A stretch of DNA of 64,000 nucleotides from Xylogone sp. PMI_703 (GCA_021399445.1 JAJTUQ010000004.1:3100001-3164000), one strand, 5' to 3'. Positions 25,599 to 37,677 are shown, counted from the stretch's first letter. Notes: generated from the letters alone by a model not told the origin. Numbers and translations: made by a program.

Positions 25599-27290
25599 TC
25601 AGCAACTATATCTTATTCCTCTCTTTCCAAGCTCCTTTCGTCCAACGCTTTCCTCGGGCCACACCCACCCTCTTGCTCTCTTTGCTTCCCTCTTTTCAGC
25701 AAGCTGTGGCTCTGGAATCCATTCATCCTTTGGAAGGCACTTTCTACGCGTACCCTCTGCAGGGGCACCAATCTCGCTCTTCCAGGTCATCTGACCGGGT
25801 AACACATCATCTTTAGCCAACATGTGAAGATACCATAGAGCGATCAGGGCAGTCATTTTTGGCTGACGCTTGACGACAGTCTCACCATCATCAACAAATG
25901 ATCCTTCGACTTCTTCAAAAGTCGACGTATTAGGATCTTCGTGCGCTGCTAGCTGGATTGTTTGGACTTCTAGGTAGCCGAAATGAGGTGTGCTATCACT
26001 ACCGTTACGAACCACAACGAGTTCGATTTCTGTCATAATGAAACCATAGCGACAGCCATGTTCGCGCATATGTCTGTGCAAGTGCGAAAGGCCTCTGAGG
26101 TATTCTACTTTTCTGTGGTTACCCTCAACACGCATTCCTGTATTCCAACGGTCAAAGCTCTTCACAATTCCCACAACGCGGCCAAGACCACGGCCATAGA
26201 TGAGCTGTGAAGTATCATCAGTGTAGTTGGAGTAGAATGATGGCTCAGCTCCTTTTGCCGACGCCTGGTTGGAGCGCATCACCAAGTGGCGATTGCCCAA
26301 GGACATAGAGAGCGCTGCATTCAACTTGGTAGCATAAAAGCTATTATAGATGCTGTGAAGCTCTGCCTCAGTCTCGGGCTGGCTTGAGGTGCGGGTTGGA
26401 GTTGGTAAGGCCATTGTGGGTAGTGCGACATTCAAAAGGGCTTGGAGACCTGGGATCTTGCTTATGGTGTTCATATTGAAGGATGTCCATGGACGTATCT
26501 GGCGAATGTCCCACCAGAAGTGCTTGGTGTTGCTATCACGGATATGCATGTTCAGTTGGCGAACCAAGGCCGGTGCTGGGTTTTGGGAAGTCAGGTAGTT
26601 CATCAGCGTCGTGGTTGGTCCATCATCAAAAAGGCTATTCGATACCTCATCAACAGTCACGACGTTCTGAAGTGGTGAAGGGGATCTGTGTGGGCTTGGG
26701 TAGAAATTCTGTGGAACAAAGGTCTCGATCTGAGAATTGACAGATGATTGGATGTATGTTGGCATCTGGCGATAAGTTGGGAAGCCATACTTTCCCAACG
26801 TTTGACCATCAAGGCTTGCACTAGAACCTCGTCTTGAATGGTTGCTTGAGGTTTCAAAAGAGATTGGTGAACACAGCAGAGAGGATGCCTGGTTAAGGGT
26901 AGACGTGGTGTCCTGTGGCATGAACGAGATGCAATCCGGGCTTGTGTAGCTTCGAGTGTGAGAGGGACGAAATGTGCTTGCTTGCTGACCATTCGAGACC
27001 GATGGGTTCTTCTTTAGTCTCTTTGGAGGGGAGTTTTGAATTTCCTGATCCTGAGGACGGATCTTTGGCAACAAGAGAGGTCCATGTTGGCGGATAGGTG
27101 ACTTGGCAGGAGTGGTGAAGCTGGTGCTGACCGAGTCAGGTGAAGATTCCTGAGAGTAGATGGAGGCATATGAACTTGAGCGGCTGTGTCCGCGTCCAGT
27201 GAATGATGGGGCAGCAAGTAAAGACTGTTCATAGGAGAACTCTGGTGGCGTGGAGGGGCCAAAAGAAAGGGAATAGTCAAAAGACATCAT
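25599..27290 (-). CDS. conserved fungal protein of unknown function
   Basis: A single-exon frame of 563 residues whose family I do not recognise. Residues 1 to about 240 are Ser/Pro/Thr-rich and likely disordered, with KRLKKNPS as a possible nuclear signal. The C-terminal half is well folded in appearance: TKHFWWDIRQIRPWTSFN, then AALSMSLGNRHLVMR, VEGNHRKVEYLRGLSHLH, then GFIMTEIELVVVRNG and HFGYLEVQTIQLA. It ends in a Lys/Arg-rich segment. The alternation of IELVVV and YLEVQTI with acidic residues is loosely like a nuclease core, but this is only an impression. Two ATGs lie together at the start (27290 and 27287). Confidence 0.85.
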   Translation of the reverse strand: MMSFDYSLSFGPSTPPEFSYEQSLLAAPSFTGRGHSRSSSYASIYSQESSPDSVSTSFTTPAKSPIRQHGPLLLPKIRPQDQEIQNSPPKRLKKNPSVSNGQQASTFRPSHTRSYTSPDCISFMPQDTTSTLNQASSLLCSPISFETSSNHSRRGSSASLDGQTLGKYGFPTYRQMPTYIQSSVNSQIETFVPQNFYPSPHRSPSPLQNVVTVDEVSNSLFDDGPTTTLMNYLTSQNPAPALVRQLNMHIRDSNTKHFWWDIRQIRPWTSFNMNTISKIPGLQALLNVALPTMALPTPTRTSSQPETEAELHSIYNSFYATKLNAALSMSLGNRHLVMRSNQASAKGAEPSFYSNYTDDTSQLIYGRGLGRVVGIVKSFDRWNTGMRVEGNHRKVEYLRGLSHLHRHMREHGCRYGFIMTEIELVVVRNGSDSTPHFGYLEVQTIQLAAHEDPNTSTFEEVEGSFVDDGETVVKRQPKMTALIALWYLHMLAKDDVLPGQMTWKSEIGAPAEGTRRKCLPKDEWIPEPQLAEKREAKRARGWVWPEESVGRKELGKRGIRYSC

Positions 27291-30200
27291 GATGTGCTGA
27301 GTGATGCCTCCGTCAGTCCATGTTGATACTCATCACGTGTATCACAGAGATACTTACAAGGTTGATATGTTAATCTTGGCAATTAGATACTATTAATTAT
27401 ATGAGATGTGGAGACCGGCTCCAACGGAAGGAAAAGAGAGCAAGGAGATTCGTGATGAGCACAGCTCGTCTATCGTCAAGAGGCCTCGAAACGGGACACG
27501 AGTATCAGAGATGAATTAAGATCTATCGAACAGAGAAAAACCAACAAACCTCGAGGAGGAAGCCCATACTTATCTTCCCTCACTTGAGGACGGATTCACG
27601 CAGCCCAATACAATCACCATCAACCAGGGTTTGTCCGTCTAAGAAAATCTGAAACGTGGAGAAGTGCTGCGGAATGCGGAAATTCTGAAGCCAGGTATGC
27701 CATCGATGTTTCTTGGTCGAGGCCATCAGACCAAATGGTTCGCTCAGCGGTAGGCGCTGGGCAAGGCCCATCGTATTGGGTCTACATCGGGTCTGAATCG
27801 GGTCTAAGACGAGGGCTACTGGCGGCCACGGCGTCTCTGAGTCATAATTAGAGCGTGGGCAATTATGCACCCGTTGTGGTATTGCAGCTGCTAGCTTGAC
27901 TGCCCGAGGTGCCGTATGCAGAGCGCCAACGCGTCGGCTGTTGCGACGATGGCGATAAAATCGACAAAGAGCGCGGCGGGGCGCGTGAAGCTTCTCGAGA
28001 CGCCTCGCGTAACGACCAAGGTCTCTCAACAGGTCAACATCATATCCATTGCCGTGTATTTTTGGCGCAGCGGCTATCTAATTCATACTGAAACCAAGAG
28101 CCGCTCGGATAGAGATTAGAAGAGCTGGATTATTATTACAGGATCATCAATAACGCGCAAAGGCTCAAACTGGCGCTGGAGCTTGTTGCACTGCCGACTT
28201 GGAAGCGCCCGCGGGAGATTGACATGACGTTGTGGGTGAGACAAAGTACCGCAGCCGCCCAGACTGTATGCGATAGTACTTGGGATCATGTACCTTGAAT
28301 CTAGACAGATGATACCGTGTCGCGGTCGTGTTGTCAACTAGACGCTTCTCGGTGTTTATTGGCTCGCGAATACGCGCACAACGAGCGAATCACGCTCGCG
28401 GTTTTCCCTGAACGCGCCTGCATGAAAAAGCGAGCTAAGGCAGGGTAGGAAAACTTCAGAGAAACGAAACAACGCATCAGGCTCGTGTTTCGCCGATACG
28501 ATTGGCCGGCTGTCAAGAAACATTCTTGATCGACATTGTTTCATGTTGTGAGTCATGTACAACTGTTCATCTTTGTGCATAGCTCCTGCATATCTCCACA
28601 GTCGGGGTACCGGCTGGCATACAAGTATGCTGCCATCTCTGGCACTGCTCTTTACACTTAATGCGTGGAGCGACTTCATCGGTTGAATCCCCGGGTGGCT
28701 TGGGCCCATAAAGATGACAATCTGGCAGCACATCATCCGTCACACTGCCAGTAGTAAGATCTTTCTTCCGACATCTCCACTGGGTCTTCGCCGTCCCGTG
28801 AGAACCCGATATGTTCTTTGGTCTACGCGCTTCAGTCACGTGAGAATCATCATATCCGGGTAATTTCAGTGAGCGGCTATTCTCGCAAAGATATCCTGCT
28901 CTTCGGATTCGGATTTGCTATGAATATCTAGGTCGCAAGCGCTTCCGAACGCTTTGATGGTCAGATCTAATCTCATCTACAGTAGCTGCTCGGTTCTGCT
29001 GGTTGGATAGATACCGTAGACTGGATCCAGTTCTATTTCAAGGGACTAACTCATTCTCTCCATTTAACTGGTTGCTCAAGTTTCGCTAATCATACAGTCT
29101 AGAACTCTAAGGCTAGTCCATAGATGCACATTGGCACGATTGGCTACCGGTACACTTGCAAGGTTTTGTACCAATACCAATCTCTGCTGATCTCGAGGCT
29201 AAAGTTGCTGAATTGCACGTTCCTAATAATAGGAGATAGCGAGCGATATGCTGAAGTCGCCGAAATCATCTCATCATGACAGTCCATGTCCAGATCTACA
29301 TTATTAGGAATCTCTCGCACTATCAGGGCACTATGCAAACACAACTTACGGAGAAGGACACCCGGTTTTTGCCAGCTAAAGTTGCAATGGCCTCACCTAA
29401 GCGCTCTGTGATGCATACTACCGGCCCTTCTATTATGTAGTGGAGCATACTGAAATAAAACGGTGTCATGTTCTCAGACAAAGGGAAGTTACTTTTCCTT
29501 TTCTTCCCTTCCAAATTGGACTGCTCTCATATGTTAATTTTGGCACTTTCCAATTATTTAAATGGTGGGTTTAAATTTGCTTTGTTCGAAGACCCACAGA
29601 GGGATCCTCCTGGTGTAGACAAAGATTGTGTTCGAGCGAACACGAGAATGACGGAATGAGCAGAATCGCCTAGTGACTTTCTGTAGACTGAGAGTGTTCT
29701 AATTCCAAAGGACATCGAGTACTTCAATGCTCGGTAATCTCTAGAATTGAATGTCTCATCCATCTCTATGGGACTCATTCCACTGGATGAGTTACTGAAA
29801 TAGACGCGAAGAGTTAAAACACCGTAGCTTTTGAGATATGCAGATGAGGCCTGGCCTATGTTATTTAGCATAACTTTAAGCGTCATAGAAAGGGATGGCG
29901 CAGGAAACGCTTATACTAGATTCATCCTGAATTGGCATCATATTGTAAGCGGAGCTCATGAGGCAAAAGCTCAATGTTTAGCTCTCTTTCCTCAATTGCT
30001 TGCCGCCAGCCAATTCTGTGTGTGGTCCTAAATCCTGTCTTTGATCCCCGTTAAATGTATGCGGAATCAAATAATATGACATGATTGAAAAGCGAATGAA
30101 GGTTCAAGCCGGCGCCACCTACAGAATAAGATTCTCTGAAAGTTAGACAGTCTTATATATCGGTGGTAAACTTCTGGATGCGTTGGTACCGTCCAATATC

Positions 30201-30379
30201 TGTAGGTTATCCTAATGGAAGAATAGTGCATAGATTCCCTGCATCCCGGGTACAGTTTGGGAGCAAACTTGGATTTGCTCAAAGATGAGCTTCAGATTCA
30301 TCCTCAAGTTCGATCTGTGGGAAGATATCTCTAAAGCTGCGATACTGACTCTATCAATGACATGCAATTCGATCAACTA
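27291..30379. other. gene-poor region
   Basis: About 3.1 kb without a supportable gene. The first few hundred bases must contain the promoter of the gene ending at 25599. A Cys-rich open stretch on the minus strand near 28567-28790 and another open stretch near 29554-29886 look mildly coding-like but lack a start and neighbouring exons. No terminal repeats, transposase or reverse transcriptase motifs were seen. Confidence 0.4.
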
Positions 30380-31354
30380 TTAGAGATTCTTTGGATCAGA
30401 CTAAAAGTGAAGGTAGAATCATCTAGTATACTTTGGTATACCGAGATGTACGACGAGAGAAACATACTTGTTCATACCAAGTGGGAGAGAAGTTCACTTT
30501 GAAACACTCTCGAGCACTTGATCTCGGGTATGTTCACCTCCAAATATTGTTCTAGATCTGGTATTGCATGCTAAGCTGAGTGCAGATCTAGCGCAATAGC
30601 AAATTCACTTAACAATTACTGTAAAATGAATCAATTTCCATGAAATTTGCCAAATGCTCCAAATGGACTGTTACGATAACCTATGGCCGGCTCCGCAGGG
30701 CCTTGTTGATGTTGACCCAAAACATCGACAATATCGAATTGAGTTATTTCGATTGATAAGATATGAGTAAATATCTCCTCAGCCACCACAGACGGCAGGA
30801 AAATGAAGCTCCAATTTCTGTCGAGACTGAAATAGGTTCGCGATCTATAATTTGACGAAAAGGGAAATTACCCCCACTGGCAACAGAACCAATGAACAGG
30901 CATGATTCGATTAAATCCTCACCCTTGGCTATCTACAGGCACCTTAATTAAGATGATGTTGCACCATTCCACAAATCGCAGGTTACCTTCGGACAAATGG
31001 CGGGCTGTATATTTCCTACGGATGATATTGCGCAAGCCTTCGTTGAATGCCACGGCCCTCGATGAAACAAAAGATCACAGTATTACCATTAGTCAAAGTA
31101 ATATCCTTGACTTTCTGGACAGAAACCGACGCTTTCCCAGTCATCGGTATCCGAGAGGAACGGCGAGATTGAAAATTCCCCGATATGATAGGCTCCCTAA
31201 CACTCTTGCTCGATTTCACTGTTATCGGAAGCGCAAGTAGTCTGGTGGTGCTTGAGTTGGTCAAGATCATTGCGGAGGTCTGGTGCCGACACATTAGGCA
31301 CGCTTCTACTCCGTACAATCTGACATGTTCTACATGTATCAATGCTACCATCAC
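30380..31354 (-). pseudogene. unresolved or decayed multi-exon gene
   Basis: Several coding-like blocks lie in succession on the minus strand but I cannot assemble them into one clean model. They are a block near 30950-31056 (AVAFNEGLRNIIRRK, then NLRFVEWCN), one near 30608-30856 (DRNWSFIFLPSVVAEEIF, then QFDIVDVLGQHQQGP), and 30478-30570 (IPDLEQYLEVNIPEIKC). The last splices by a GTATGA donor and TTTTAG acceptor to a tiny 30380-30400 exon ending in SDPKNL and a stop. The phases of the upstream joins conflict. This is either a real gene with unusual introns or a relic. Family not recognised. Confidence 0.3.
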
Positions 31355-32596
31355 ATCGGGCGCTTACGTATCCTCTCCATTTTATATTATCTTCAAGGAG
31401 AACACCGCATGGTGATATGGAGGAGATAGAAGAGGCCCGCACAACTGGTAGACATGTCAAGGCGCAACCTTATCATAACCTGGAGTGTAGGCGACATTTT
31501 AGCGAAGCACGGTTCGGCGCGGGCTTTGCGGGCTTTGTAACCATTCGCTATTTCACAGCTCAAACCTCTCAACATCATCAAAGCTCTCGATGTAATTAAT
31601 TACGCGCTTGTACCTCGCTGCTGCAAGGGCTGTCACCAGGACGCAATATATCAATCTCTAGCACTTCTCCAATCACGTTCGCTATATGCCTTTTACCAGG
31701 TAACGTTACAATAAGGACAAGCTTTTTGGGGGTGCCTCGTGCTTCCTAAGCTAGCACTATCCGAGATCTGGCTGGAGAGGTCTGCACGGTACCTTTCGCC
31801 ATGTGCGCACTCCTAGCAGGCCATCTTCTGACATCGGATGGAAGATGGGCTCTGTATGGCATCGCTCGTGACTAGGCCTTCGAAAAGGGCAAGGTTGCCA
31901 TGCTTTCGCCATATTGTCTCCGGCCCAACTGTCCCTCTTGGGTCTCGGTCAATGGTACGTGCACAAGGTAGGTATGAATTTCATACAGTAGCCGTTTCAC
32001 TTCCTCCTATTTGCTGAGGATGAGCCTCTTAGAATCTATATCTTGCTATCTAAGAGAAACAGGGGAAAGAAATAATGAAGTGATATGAGTTGGACCTTAT
32101 TTTTCCACTGAAAGGCTCCAACTTCGGAGATGAGTATCGAGCCCAGCTGCGCCAGGGCACACCAGAAGTGCTATACATACTCACAAGGGAGTGAGACTCG
32201 AGCAGAGATAGCAGATATTGCACCCGTCTCCGCACACCACGCTACTGAGACTGATAGATGACCATCCCATCACCCCCTGACTGGACAGGAACTATCTCGT
32301 GCCCCAGGTCAGGGATACTAGATCACAATCGAACATGTCTATGTGTATGTTACAACCGGCACTCCACATTTCAGGAGATGCTGGACATCGGGGGCACTGA
32401 TGCTTGCGCAAGCTAGTATACATGGCGGCTAATGAGAGCGACAGGACTGGAAGCAATGTTCCATGGCATGGGAAACAACCGGCAGGGCCGCTGCAATCAA
32501 ACGTTAGCTGGGTTACGTCTGGGTGATATCTGGATCATGTCTGTTCATGGTCTGGTCACGGTAACCTACTCTCTGGGGAGATGATGTGGAAGCAGC
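31355..32596. other. upstream region of the chitinase gene
   Basis: About 1.2 kb with no coding-like frame. The proximal part is the likely chitinase promoter. A CCCCT stress-type motif lies near 32270. Confidence 0.35.
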
Positions 32597-32604
32597 TATA
32601 TAAG
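32597..32604 (+). promoter_or_regulatory. TATA box of the chitinase gene
   Basis: TATATAAG about 160 bases before the start codon. It is the clearest TATA box in the window and fits a strongly inducible secreted-enzyme gene. Confidence 0.6.
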
Positions 32605-32763
32605 AGCTTCTTCTGCTCCTCCAGGGTTGGAAGCATCATCGGTAGAAATCACCACTTTCCTTACCAACCTGTCATTCCTTATCAGGCAGCTTCAGATTTT
32701 ACTTCTTGTTCATATTCTTGCAAAGACTCACTTTTTACGTGGATACTCCACACATTCTAAGCT

Positions 32764-33996
32764 ATGCCTTCAATTACATCCATCATATCAGCTGCAAGCT
32801 TGCTTGCATTTATCCCAGGTGCTTTAGCTGGGTACAACCCATCTTCTACTAACAATGTTGCTATCTACTGGGGTCAAAACTCCATCAACCAGGGCACCGG
32901 TCCAAATGCACAGCAGAGACTGTCGCACTATTGTGCTAACAGTGAGATCGACATTATTCCTTTGGGATTCCTGCTTGCACTCAACAACCCACTTTTGAAC
33001 CTTGCAAATGCTGGTGACAACTGCACCGCCATTTCTGGTTCTCAGCTTTTCTCCTGCCCGCAACTTGCGGAAGATATACCTGCCTGTCAAGCTTTAGGGA
33101 AGACTATCATGCTCTCCATAGGCGGCGCAGGATACTCAGAGGGTGGGTTTAGCTCTTCCTCAGCAGCAGTAACTTCAGCGAACAACATTTGGAAACTTTT
33201 TGGACCTGTGACTGCTGGAGCCACCCGCCCATTCGGTAACGCAGTGGTTGATGGATTTGACTTTGACTTCGAGTCTACTGTCTCAAATATGCAGCCATTC
33301 GCCAGCCAGCTGCGTAGCCTTATGGACTCAGCAACAAATGCAGGCGGAAAGAAGTATTACCTCTCCGCTGCGCCTCAATGCCCGTACCCTGATGCTGCTG
33401 ATGATCAGATGCTCAATGGTGGCGTTTTCTTTGACTTCATCTATGTCCAGTTCTACAACAATTACTGCGCGGTCAACTCCTTTGTTGCCGGTGCATCCAC
33501 ACAAAACAACTTCAACTTTGCTACCTGGGATAACTGGGCTAAGACCGGCTCGGCAAACAAAAATGTTAAGGTTTTCCTCGGCGCCCCTGGAAATACTGGT
33601 GCAGCAAATGGTGGTCAGTATGTCAGTGCAGCCACCCTAGGACCCATTATATCCTACAGCAAGCAATTCTCTAGCTTCGGCGGTGTGATGTTCTGGGATA
33701 TGAGCCAAGTATATGCCAACAGCGGATTCCTAGATACCGTTGTATCTGAACTCGGAGGAAGCAACCCCCCTCCCCCTCCGACCTCCACGAGGACTACTAC
33801 CACGACCAGGACCACCGGTCAACCAACCACCTTCTCCACCACAACCCGGCCTACTACCACAACCGGTTCCCCACCATCAACAACTGGTCTCCCTCAGTGG
33901 GCTCAATGTGGTGGAAATGGCTACACTGGCCCTACAACATGTGCTTCCCCATTTAAGTGTGTGGTTGTCAGTGAATGGTGGTCTCAGTGCGAGTAA
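32764..33996 (+). CDS. secreted GH18 chitinase with C-terminal CBM1
   Basis: An intronless 410-residue class III-type endochitinase. A signal peptide of about 22 residues ([11 protein letters not shown]) is followed by [10 protein letters not shown], the start of the GH18 barrel. SIGGAG gives the first conserved strand. DGFDFDFE contains the DxDxE motif with predicted acid Glu170. YVQFYNNYC and [10 protein letters not shown] complete the barrel. A Pro/Ser/Thr linker spans about residues 337-376. The last 32 residues are a CBM1 with [13 protein letters not shown] and aromatic WW near the end; this module binds cellulose or chitin. All catalytic residues are intact. The role is cell-wall remodelling or degradation of foreign chitin. 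Confidence 0.96.
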   Translation: MPSITSIISAASLLAFIPGALAGYNPSSTNNVAIYWGQNSINQGTGPNAQQRLSHYCANSEIDIIPLGFLLALNNPLLNLANAGDNCTAISGSQLFSCPQLAEDIPACQALGKTIMLSIGGAGYSEGGFSSSSAAVTSANNIWKLFGPVTAGATRPFGNAVVDGFDFDFESTVSNMQPFASQLRSLMDSATNAGGKKYYLSAAPQCPYPDAADDQMLNGGVFFDFIYVQFYNNYCAVNSFVAGASTQNNFNFATWDNWAKTGSANKNVKVFLGAPGNTGAANGGQYVSAATLGPIISYSKQFSSFGGVMFWDMSQVYANSGFLDTVVSELGGSNPPPPPTSTRTTTTTRTTGQPTTFSTTTRPTTTTGSPPSTTGLPQWAQCGGNGYTGPTTCASPFKCVVVSEWWSQCE

Positions 33997-34765
33997 AGAG
34001 CTACGACGAACTTGATTATGAAGGTCCATCTCGCCTATGATATTGACGATTATTGGGAAAATAACCTCTTCCGTGAAGGGGTGTGGAACTTTGTAGTCAC
34101 ACACTCATTTTTGAATTTTTGGATCTGCATCTATCTATCTTCTTCTATCTTGCCCCCACTCTCTTTGGCATACGGTGCTCTTTGGTATACGGTGCTCTAC
34201 CAAGCTCTGGACTTGGTGCGCTGTGATGGCGATCTCTATTTTTATCAAAAAGCGGGAAAGAAACTTTTATGTTTCTTGTACATACTTCACTTCTCACGCT
34301 CTTTGATCGTCACTTGGCGGCAACATACTTACCTCTTTTCTACATATTCCTGTATATACTTTTTGCATCGCTGTTTTGTGCTGTTCATATTGCACACTCG
34401 CTCAGTATACAAGTACATAGCTCTCAAAAATCGAATACATGTTCTGTAAATTTATGGCTACCTTAAGATACCTTGATTTTTGATGTTGCATTCCGTTTTA
34501 GGCTGTGGGTCGTTTCTTCCAACTAAAATCCGCATTGCCCTCCATCCATGCTCCACTTATTCCATGTACCTATACCCGATCCTTCTAAGGGATTCTGAGG
34601 TATTTAAATCAGGTCAACTCGAATGGAGTTATGAGATTATATAGAGTATACTTATTTCCTTTGCATATTTATAAGTGCGTTAGCGAAAATTTTAGTTCCG
34701 ATTGGTTCCCGCTTCTCCATATAAACTCTACCGAGTCGCCGGCTATTCACTCAATATGACTGCTA
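33997..34765. other. spacer with a short tandem duplication
   Basis: About 770 bases, AT-rich. Two adjacent copies of an 18-base unit TTTGGYATACGGTGCTCT start near 34164. Otherwise chitinase 3' end and F-box gene promoter. Confidence 0.4.
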
Positions 34766-35923
34766 ATGTCGCGTTTTCTGATAAGCTGTTTCTCATCCAA
34801 GCCAGGATTATTATCCAGAAAGTCTCGAAAGAAATTCCAGGATTCCGAACAGTCCATTTCTAGCCAAGCACTTTTCTTACAGCAGCAGCAGCAGTCAGCT
34901 CAGAGCTGGCTGGTCCAGCTTCCTCCAGAGCTTATCTACACCATAGCCGATCTGCTCCCTCCTGAGTCGACTGCTGCTCTGTCACTCACGTGTCGATATC
35001 TATACAACTTACTCCGGAAAAGGCGCTTGAAATTGCTGAAAGTCAGGAGAAACCGTTATCAGCTCGCCGCGTTAATAGCGTGGGACCTACCGGATCACAT
35101 TGCCTGCTTCCACTGTAACTCTTATCACCATGTTACTCTCGAAAACGCACCCCAATTTGTGTCGCATTCTCCATCCACGTATTATATACGAGAATGTATA
35201 AAACGTACCTGCGCAAACGATGGGTTCCAAAGCACCTTAGCTACATACTTTAATCCCATTGTATTCCGCATGGTGATGAAGCGATATCGGCAGAACCGGC
35301 CATACCACCAGCTCTTGAGTCTCTTAAATACCAATCGACTCGAGCTATATGACTTCTCCATCTTCCAATGGAACGATCTCTCATGTCGGATCTATAAGAA
35401 TAGATTAATCGCTCGCCGTGAGGTCATACACACGCCAAAGAAGGGGATATCAAACCTCCCTCGCCGGCTGCGGAATATAAGTATATGCCACCACCTTGCC
35501 ATAGCACAGCTCAGGCGAGGAAGAGGCACTTACTCCCTTAGACACGTATTTGGTTACGTCACGACGGGTGAGAGCCTCCCTGAGGAACTAACCAAGTGCG
35601 CCTATTGTTTCACGGAGTTCGAGATCCGCTATCAAGTTGTTGGCGGGACGCACACGGATATAGTGTGCACGATATGGAAGGATCTAGGGGAGGGAAAGTC
35701 CTATTTGGACCCTGTATGGCAAGGCCATGTTATGGAACCCAAGAATTGGGGTGTAGTTGATTTTGAGCTTGGGTCAATACGCTCGGCGTTCGAGCAGGGT
35801 GGACCTCAGCTTGGTTCATCACGCGCAAAGCCTTCAAAGAAGAATTCAGCAAATTCACAGAGGCAGCAGGGCTTGGATAAAATTGAGGAAGTAAGACGCT
35901 CTCTCTTGACGATGGATGTATAG
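34766..35923 (+). CDS. F-box protein
   Basis: A single-exon 385-residue protein with an F-box at about residues 46-85 (LVQLPPELIYTIADLLPP, then ALSLTCRYLYNLL), the SKP1-binding module of SCF ubiquitin ligases. A short polyglutamine run precedes it. The remainder has the pattern of the large fungal F-box family: WDLPDHIACFHCNSYH, a CxxC pair, and CAYCFTEFEIR near the end. No LRR or WD40 substrate module is visible, so the target is unknown. The start is the ATG at 34766 after a short leader. An ATG ten bases up is out of frame. Confidence 0.85.
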   Translation: MSRFLISCFSSKPGLLSRKSRKKFQDSEQSISSQALFLQQQQQSAQSWLVQLPPELIYTIADLLPPESTAALSLTCRYLYNLLRKRRLKLLKVRRNRYQLAALIAWDLPDHIACFHCNSYHHVTLENAPQFVSHSPSTYYIRECIKRTCANDGFQSTLATYFNPIVFRMVMKRYRQNRPYHQLLSLLNTNRLELYDFSIFQWNDLSCRIYKNRLIARREVIHTPKKGISNLPRRLRNISICHHLAIAQLRRGRGTYSLRHVFGYVTTGESLPEELTKCAYCFTEFEIRYQVVGGTHTDIVCTIWKDLGEGKSYLDPVWQGHVMEPKNWGVVDFELGSIRSAFEQGGPQLGSSRAKPSKKNSANSQRQQGLDKIEEVRRSLLTMDV

Positions 35924-36650
35924 AGTCAACTAGCTGGGACCTCTGCGAACGAAGTATACGGCGGGTCAGGCTAGGGATTCTAGATGATGCCCGCGGTATG
36001 TTTGTAACTAGCGGAGCCGGTAGATATGAGTGTCTAGACCCGGAATTTAGAGAGAGTATAGTGGTAGTTAATTTCCATATAGTAGAATAGATTTAGACAT
36101 TAGAGTTGGTGATGGTATTCGCTGTTGAGAAGATATGCTGAGTCTAGTGATATGTTCAACCTCAATAGATGTGCCAGGAGAAAGGCTTGGAAAGAACTTT
36201 GGGGACCTGAAAGTGGAGATAACTTAATTATATGAAAGTACACTATAGTTAGCTGGGAGATACTCCCGTTGATGGATGGTAGGCCAGAACATGATGCAAA
36301 AAGTTAACAATCTTAGTCTGTGACTTTTTAGTCTCAGAATTTTCTTAAGTCTTCACATACATGGACATGGCAAGTTAATATATGAATATTTTTTCTGTGT
36401 ACCTTAGCACCTAAATGGAACAGAAAAGGAAAAGAAGAGCCAACCCAGTCCAGGAGTCCTTCCCCCAAAACATAAGAAATGTTTCGACCTTGCACCTTGG
36501 AAAAAGACATGACTTGCATGATTTTAGTCAATACCACCTCACACCGTCCAAAAATTTGCACTGCACCCACCCTCACCCATATCCAAACAATTGTCAGGGC
36601 CTGTATATCTGTGAGTCCACAAAAACGGATATAGATTGACTATCCTTCAT
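35924..36650. other. 3' spacer between convergent genes
   Basis: About 730 bases between the F-box stop and the AT-hook protein stop. AT-rich, no coding-like frame. Confidence 0.4.
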
Positions 36651-37677
36651 TTACACTCCTCCCTGGCTTCTCGTCCTCCGCTCACTTCGCCCTACCGCGG
36701 GAGCTTTCTTCTCCTTTTTCGCTGTGCCATTGGATGACTTTGGTGGTCTCCCAGGCTTCCGCTTAACTGGCTCTGTTGGTACGGATTCTTCACCGTTTGC
36801 CTCAGGAGCTTCTTCTGAGACCTTTGGTTTCTTCGCATCATGCTCGCCGTTCTCATCTGGTTGAGCACCCTCAAAGGGCTCTTCAGTTGATGCTTGTTCA
36901 TCAGCTTTGCGTTTTTCTCCTGTAGCCGCAGCATCGTCGGATGGTAGTACAGAAGTAGGTGGTGGAGGTTGAACTGCTGGTGCGACTTCTTCTGTACCAT
37001 TAGTATCGACATGCGACGGGGCCGGTACTTCCTTCTCTTTCTTCTCTTCTAAAGCTGCAGAAGATTCTGGAACAGTGGATGAAATATCCTCTTTCGCGGT
37101 AGCTGATTCTGAACCTGGGATGTCTTGCGCAGCAGGAGCCTCGATCTTAGCGCCGGTTCCATTTGTTGTCTCATGCGACTCTGCCTGTTTCTGGTCTATA
37201 TCCATCTTATCTTCGGCCGCACCGTTCTCCTGTTCCTTTGGCTTATCCACTTCATTTACTTTTTCGTCAGTATTTGATGCTAAAATCGGGTCATCCTGTT
37301 CGTTTATGGAAGTATCTCCTTTTTTACCTTCGGCTGCGACGTCGGGTTGCTTGTCTGTGTTTTCGACGCCAGTGAGCAGGTCTTTCTCCTGCGTCACGTT
37401 GGCCACTTGATTGATCAATGTTAGTAAGATTCTATTGTAATGAATGGATGGCTCCAGCAATGGTAGCAATGTAGTAGAGAACCTATCACGTCTGGTGTTT
37501 GCGCGGTTCTGGGGGGTTCATTAGAGGCGAAGCAGGCTTCCAATTGATAGAAATGAGGCGCATGATAGACTGGAATCAATGGACAAAGGGGCAGAGGGAT
37601 GCAATTGAATGTGAGGGGCGGCGCAACAGGAAGGGCATTGGCATACCGTTTTCAGCTTGCGCGACTTCGGCGGACAT
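36651..37677 (-). CDS. acidic protein with AT-hook
   Basis: A low-complexity 261-residue protein rich in Glu, Ala, Lys and Pro. KRKPGRPPKS near the C-terminus is a canonical AT-hook, which binds the minor groove of AT-rich DNA. A basic tail RSERRTRS follows. KKPK and KRK elements suggest nuclear location. The model uses a 31-nt first exon (37647-37677, MSAEVAQAEN) joined over a 241-nt intron to 36651-37405. The long intron and weak CAAG acceptor make the 5' end uncertain, and an extra small exon is possible. It is probably a chromatin-associated protein; no enzymatic domain is present. Confidence 0.7.

Noticed and set aside
27580..28029. Minus-strand open frame of 149 codons, Arg/His-rich
   Set aside because: Composition does not look like a folded protein, there are no neighbouring exons or splice sites, and no motif is recognisable.
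28567..28839. Cys-rich minus-strand open frame that could be a small secreted protein
   Set aside because: The frame begins at GTG, has no signal peptide and no in-phase upstream exon, so it cannot be supported as a gene.
29554..29886. Minus-strand open frame of 110 codons
   Set aside because: Mildly coding-like but isolated; no start context, splice partner or recognisable domain.
30095..30120. GGTTCAAGCC resembling a tRNA B-box
   Set aside because: No matching A-box at the right distance and no cloverleaf could be folded around it.
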